Part shown: one piece after another, positions 61,991 to 64,000 of the stretch
How the letters are laid out: each line of letters opens with the position of its first letter
How positions within the stretch are numbered: the stretch's first letter is position 1
From: Sphingomonas kyeonggiensis
Lineage (GTDB): Bacteria; Pseudomonadota; Alphaproteobacteria; Sphingomonadales; Sphingomonadaceae
DNA: 64,000 nt
Direction of reading: 5' to 3'
NCBI RefSeq assembly: GCF_030812785.1
Contig: NZ_JAUSTJ010000002.1
Location: forward strand, 1,240,001-1,304,000
Made by a program: the position numbers and the translations under genes
Notes under the pieces: generated by a model
Databases searched by the model: none
Seen by the model: the letters and a program-made list of their open reading frames with translations, nothing else
What the model was told of the DNA's origin: nothing

Positions 61991-62227
61991 TCAGCGATCC
62001 CGAATCGCGTCGACCAGCTCGTCCTTGTCCATCTTCGAGCGGCCTTCGATGCCGATCTCCTTCGCCTCGTCGTAGAGCTGGTCCTTCGAACGGCTCTCCA
62101 GCTTGCCGCCGCGATGGTCGATCGAGCCGTTCGCCTGCGCATTGGCGATTCGCGCGGACTTCTCCTTCGAGTTCCCTTCGTCGCGCAGCTTCTCGTAAAG
62201 CGCCTCGTTCTTGATCTGCCCGGGCAT
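61991..62227 (-). CDS. Small protein with Rho termination-factor N-terminal domain
   Basis: A 78-residue protein. MPGQIKNEALYEKLRDEGNSKEKSARIANAQA is a charged helical part, and SKDQLYDEAKEIGIEGRSKMDKDELVDAIRDR is the SAP-like Rho_N motif. This family of small stress-related proteins is widespread in alphaproteobacteria. It probably binds nucleic acid. AGGAGAC lies 6 bp before the ATG. Confidence 0.8.
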   Translation of the reverse strand: MPGQIKNEALYEKLRDEGNSKEKSARIANAQANGSIDHRGGKLESRSKDQLYDEAKEIGIEGRSKMDKDELVDAIRDR

Positions 62228-62358
62228 GGAAACGTCTCCTTCTGCCCTGAAAAACCACCGGAAAACCCTGCAAGTTCATTTCTTTGTGACAGACCGGCGA
62301 CAAATCGCGCCGAAGCGCCTATATGCGCGCCCGACAGTTCCAAACCCCTTGAGGGCCG

Positions 62359-63819
62359 ATGCTTACCACGAACCCGTTCGATGACGACAAGCTGCGCGAA
62401 GAGTGCGGCATTTTCGGCGTTTCCGGCATGGACGGCGCTGCCGCCGCGGTCGCGCTCGGCCTGCATGCGCTGCAGCACCGTGGACAGGAGGCGGCGGGCA
62501 TCACCAGCTTCGACGGCCGCCAGTTCCACATCCACCGCGCCATGGGCCATGTCGCCGGCAATTTCGACCGCGACGACGTGATCCGCGGGCTGCACGGCGA
62601 CACCGCCTGCGGCCATGTCCGCTACTCGACCACCGGCGAGACCTCGCTGCGCAACGTGCAGCCGCTCTATGCCGAGCTGGCGAGCGGCGGCTTTGCGATC
62701 GCGCATAACGGCAACATCTCGAACGCGATGCGCCTGCGCCGCGACCTGATCCGCCGCGGCGCGATCTTTCAGTCGACCAGCGACACCGAGGTGATCATCC
62801 ACCTGGTCGCGACCTCGCAGTTCCGCACGCTGATCGACCGCTTCATCGACGCGCTGAAACAGGTCGAGGGCGCCTATTCGCTGATCGTGATGACCCCCGA
62901 GGGCATGATCGCCTGCCGCGATCCGCTGGGCATCCGCCCGCTGGTGATGGGCAAGCTCGACGACACGATCGTGTTCGCCTCGGAGACGGTGGCGCTCGAC
63001 GTGGTCGGCGCCGACTATGTCCGCGACGTCGAGCCGGGCGAGCTGGTGATCGTCAAGGGCGGCGAGATCAGCTCGCACAAGCCCTTCGCGCCGGTCTCCG
63101 CGCGTCCGTGCATCTTCGAGTACGTCTATTTCTCCCGCCCCGATTCGATCAGCGACAACCGCTCGGTCTATTCGGTGCGCAAGGCGATCGGCGCGCAGCT
63201 GGCGATCGAGGCACCGGTCGAGGCCGACCTGGTCGTCCCCGTCCCCGATTCGGGCGTGCCGGCGGCGATCGGCTATGCCCAGCAGAGCGGCATCCCGTTC
63301 GAGCTCGGCATCATCCGTTCGCACTATGTCGGCCGCACCTTCATCCAGCCGGGCGACCAGATCCGCCACCTGGGCGTGAAGCTGAAGCACAATGCCAATC
63401 GCGAACTGATCAAGGGCAAGCGCGTGGTGCTGATCGACGATTCGATCGTGCGCGGCACCACTAGCCTCAAGATCGTGCAGATGATGCGCGAGGCCGGCGC
63501 GGCCGAAGTGCATATGCGCATCGCATCGCCGCCGACCCGGCACAGCTGCTTCTACGGCGTCGACACGCCCGAGCGCGCCAAGCTGCTCGCGGCCAAGCTG
63601 GACGTGGGCGGGATGACCGACTTCATCCATGCCGACAGCCTGTCGTTCATCAGCATCGACGGCCTGTACAAGGCGCTGGGCGAGGCGCACCGCGCGGACA
63701 TCCACCCGAAATACTGCGACGCGTGCTTCACCGGCGAATATCCGACGACGCTGACCGACCAGGACGAGAACGGCCCGCCGACCGACCAGTTCGCGCTGCT
63801 CCACGAGCGCGTGGGCTGA
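62359..63819 (+). CDS. purF: Amidophosphoribosyltransferase
   Basis: First committed step of purine synthesis, PRPP plus glutamine to phosphoribosylamine. The product is 486 residues. The mature N-terminal nucleophile is Cys16 (REECGIFGVSG), exposed after removal of a 15-residue propeptide. HALQHRGQEAAGI and GHVRYSTTGE are glutaminase motifs, and the PRPP loop is VVLIDDSIVRGTTS. With purM and purN near 10 kb, two separate pur loci lie in this window. Confidence 0.97.
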   Translation: MLTTNPFDDDKLREECGIFGVSGMDGAAAAVALGLHALQHRGQEAAGITSFDGRQFHIHRAMGHVAGNFDRDDVIRGLHGDTACGHVRYSTTGETSLRNVQPLYAELASGGFAIAHNGNISNAMRLRRDLIRRGAIFQSTSDTEVIIHLVATSQFRTLIDRFIDALKQVEGAYSLIVMTPEGMIACRDPLGIRPLVMGKLDDTIVFASETVALDVVGADYVRDVEPGELVIVKGGEISSHKPFAPVSARPCIFEYVYFSRPDSISDNRSVYSVRKAIGAQLAIEAPVEADLVVPVPDSGVPAAIGYAQQSGIPFELGIIRSHYVGRTFIQPGDQIRHLGVKLKHNANRELIKGKRVVLIDDSIVRGTTSLKIVQMMREAGAAEVHMRIASPPTRHSCFYGVDTPERAKLLAAKLDVGGMTDFIHADSLSFISIDGLYKALGEAHRADIHPKYCDACFTGEYPTTLTDQDENGPPTDQFALLHERVG

Positions 63820-63826
63820 GACCGCG

Positions 63827-64000
63827 ATGAGCGAGGGGGCACTTTCGGGGCGCACGGCGCTCGTCACCGGCGCGAGCCGGGGCATCGGCGCGGCGACGGC
63901 GCTGGCACTGGCTAGTCAGGGCGCGCACGTGATCCTCACCGCGCGCACTGCGGGCGGGCTCGAGGAAGTCGAGGAGGCGATCTTCGCCGCTGGCGGCTCC
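63827..64000 (+). CDS. Short-chain dehydrogenase/reductase (5' part)
   Basis: The frame starts at ATG 8 bp after the purF stop and runs off the right edge. It has ALVTGASRGIGAATALALASQGA, the Rossmann TGxxxGIG loop of SDR enzymes. Only about 58 residues are visible. It is probably cotranscribed with purF. The substrate is unknown. Confidence 0.85.
   Translation, partial: MSEGALSGRTALVTGASRGIGAATALALASQGAHVILTARTAGGLEEVEEAIFAAGGS

Noticed and set aside
61753..63885. 710-codon minus-strand frame opposite purF
   Set aside because: purF motifs are complete on the plus strand; the shadow also runs through a repeat element and the Rho_N gene.

Overview
The window is GC-rich, gene-dense chromosomal DNA of an alphaproteobacterium, most likely a sphingomonad (Sphingomonadaceae, Sphingomonas-like). 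This rests on the overall gene complement, an HdaA-type DnaA inactivator, a pyrF to trpFBA-accD-folC cluster, and abundant palindromic intergenic elements. I see no rRNA, tRNA, CRISPR array, integrase or phage structural gene. About 70 genes are called, nearly all ordinary chromosomal genes in short operons with 1-10 bp overlaps.

Layout. 1-2.9 kb: 5' part of aspS, divergent rnd, two tandem I78-type inhibitor lipoproteins. 3-8.6 kb (minus): a DUF2066-like exported protein, hda, ppk, ppx (DnaA inactivation and polyphosphate metabolism). 8.7-12 kb: an exported beta-helix protein, purM and purN. 12-17.7 kb: an EEP nuclease, a large patatin-like protein, a LapA-like membrane protein, pyrF and secreted hypotheticals. 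17.8-25.2 kb: a divergent SDR/HxlR pair, a GNAT enzyme, then trpF, trpB, a membrane protein, trpA, accD and folC. 25.4-30.8 kb: DUF2939, TPR and AmpG-like genes, a Rieske oxygenase, a response regulator. 30.8-38.4 kb: a pseudouridine synthase with a repetitive basic tail, rsmD, a retropepsin-like protease, an MHS transporter, and pit preceded by a Pho box. 38.6-45.7 kb: uvrD-type helicase, an AT-richer accessory patch (winged-helix protein, Phd/VapC toxin-antitoxin pair, HTH protein), a WYL-like protein and a PAS-GGDEF-EAL-PilZ protein. 45.9-57.9 kb: exported proteins, two MFS exporters, cysK, a SleB-type hydrolase and paired bacterial-PH proteins. 58-64 kb: a GIY-YIG gene between perfect 30-bp inverted repeats, an acyl-CoA dehydrogenase with its MerR regulator, hisI, a Rho-N protein, purF, and the start of an SDR gene.

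The most striking non-coding theme is a population of REPIN-like elements: two inverted hairpins around a variable centre, at ten intergenic places. Two of them contribute codons to gene ends or upstream frames. One copy of the CCCCGGC...GCCGGGG family has, in place of its centre, a complete GIY-YIG nuclease gene. It looks like a possible full-length element of which the short copies could be non-autonomous relatives. A second repeat family pairs a GCTTCCAATGTAGGA-type head with a GTGAACTTAGTGAACTTCC-type tail at three loci.

Regulatory sites readable from the sequence include a three-repeat Pho box before pit, an inverted-repeat operator before the phd/vapC pair, a LiuR-like operator before the merR-acyl-CoA dehydrogenase operon, possible switch-like hairpins around trpF/trpB, and possible EcfG-type promoters.
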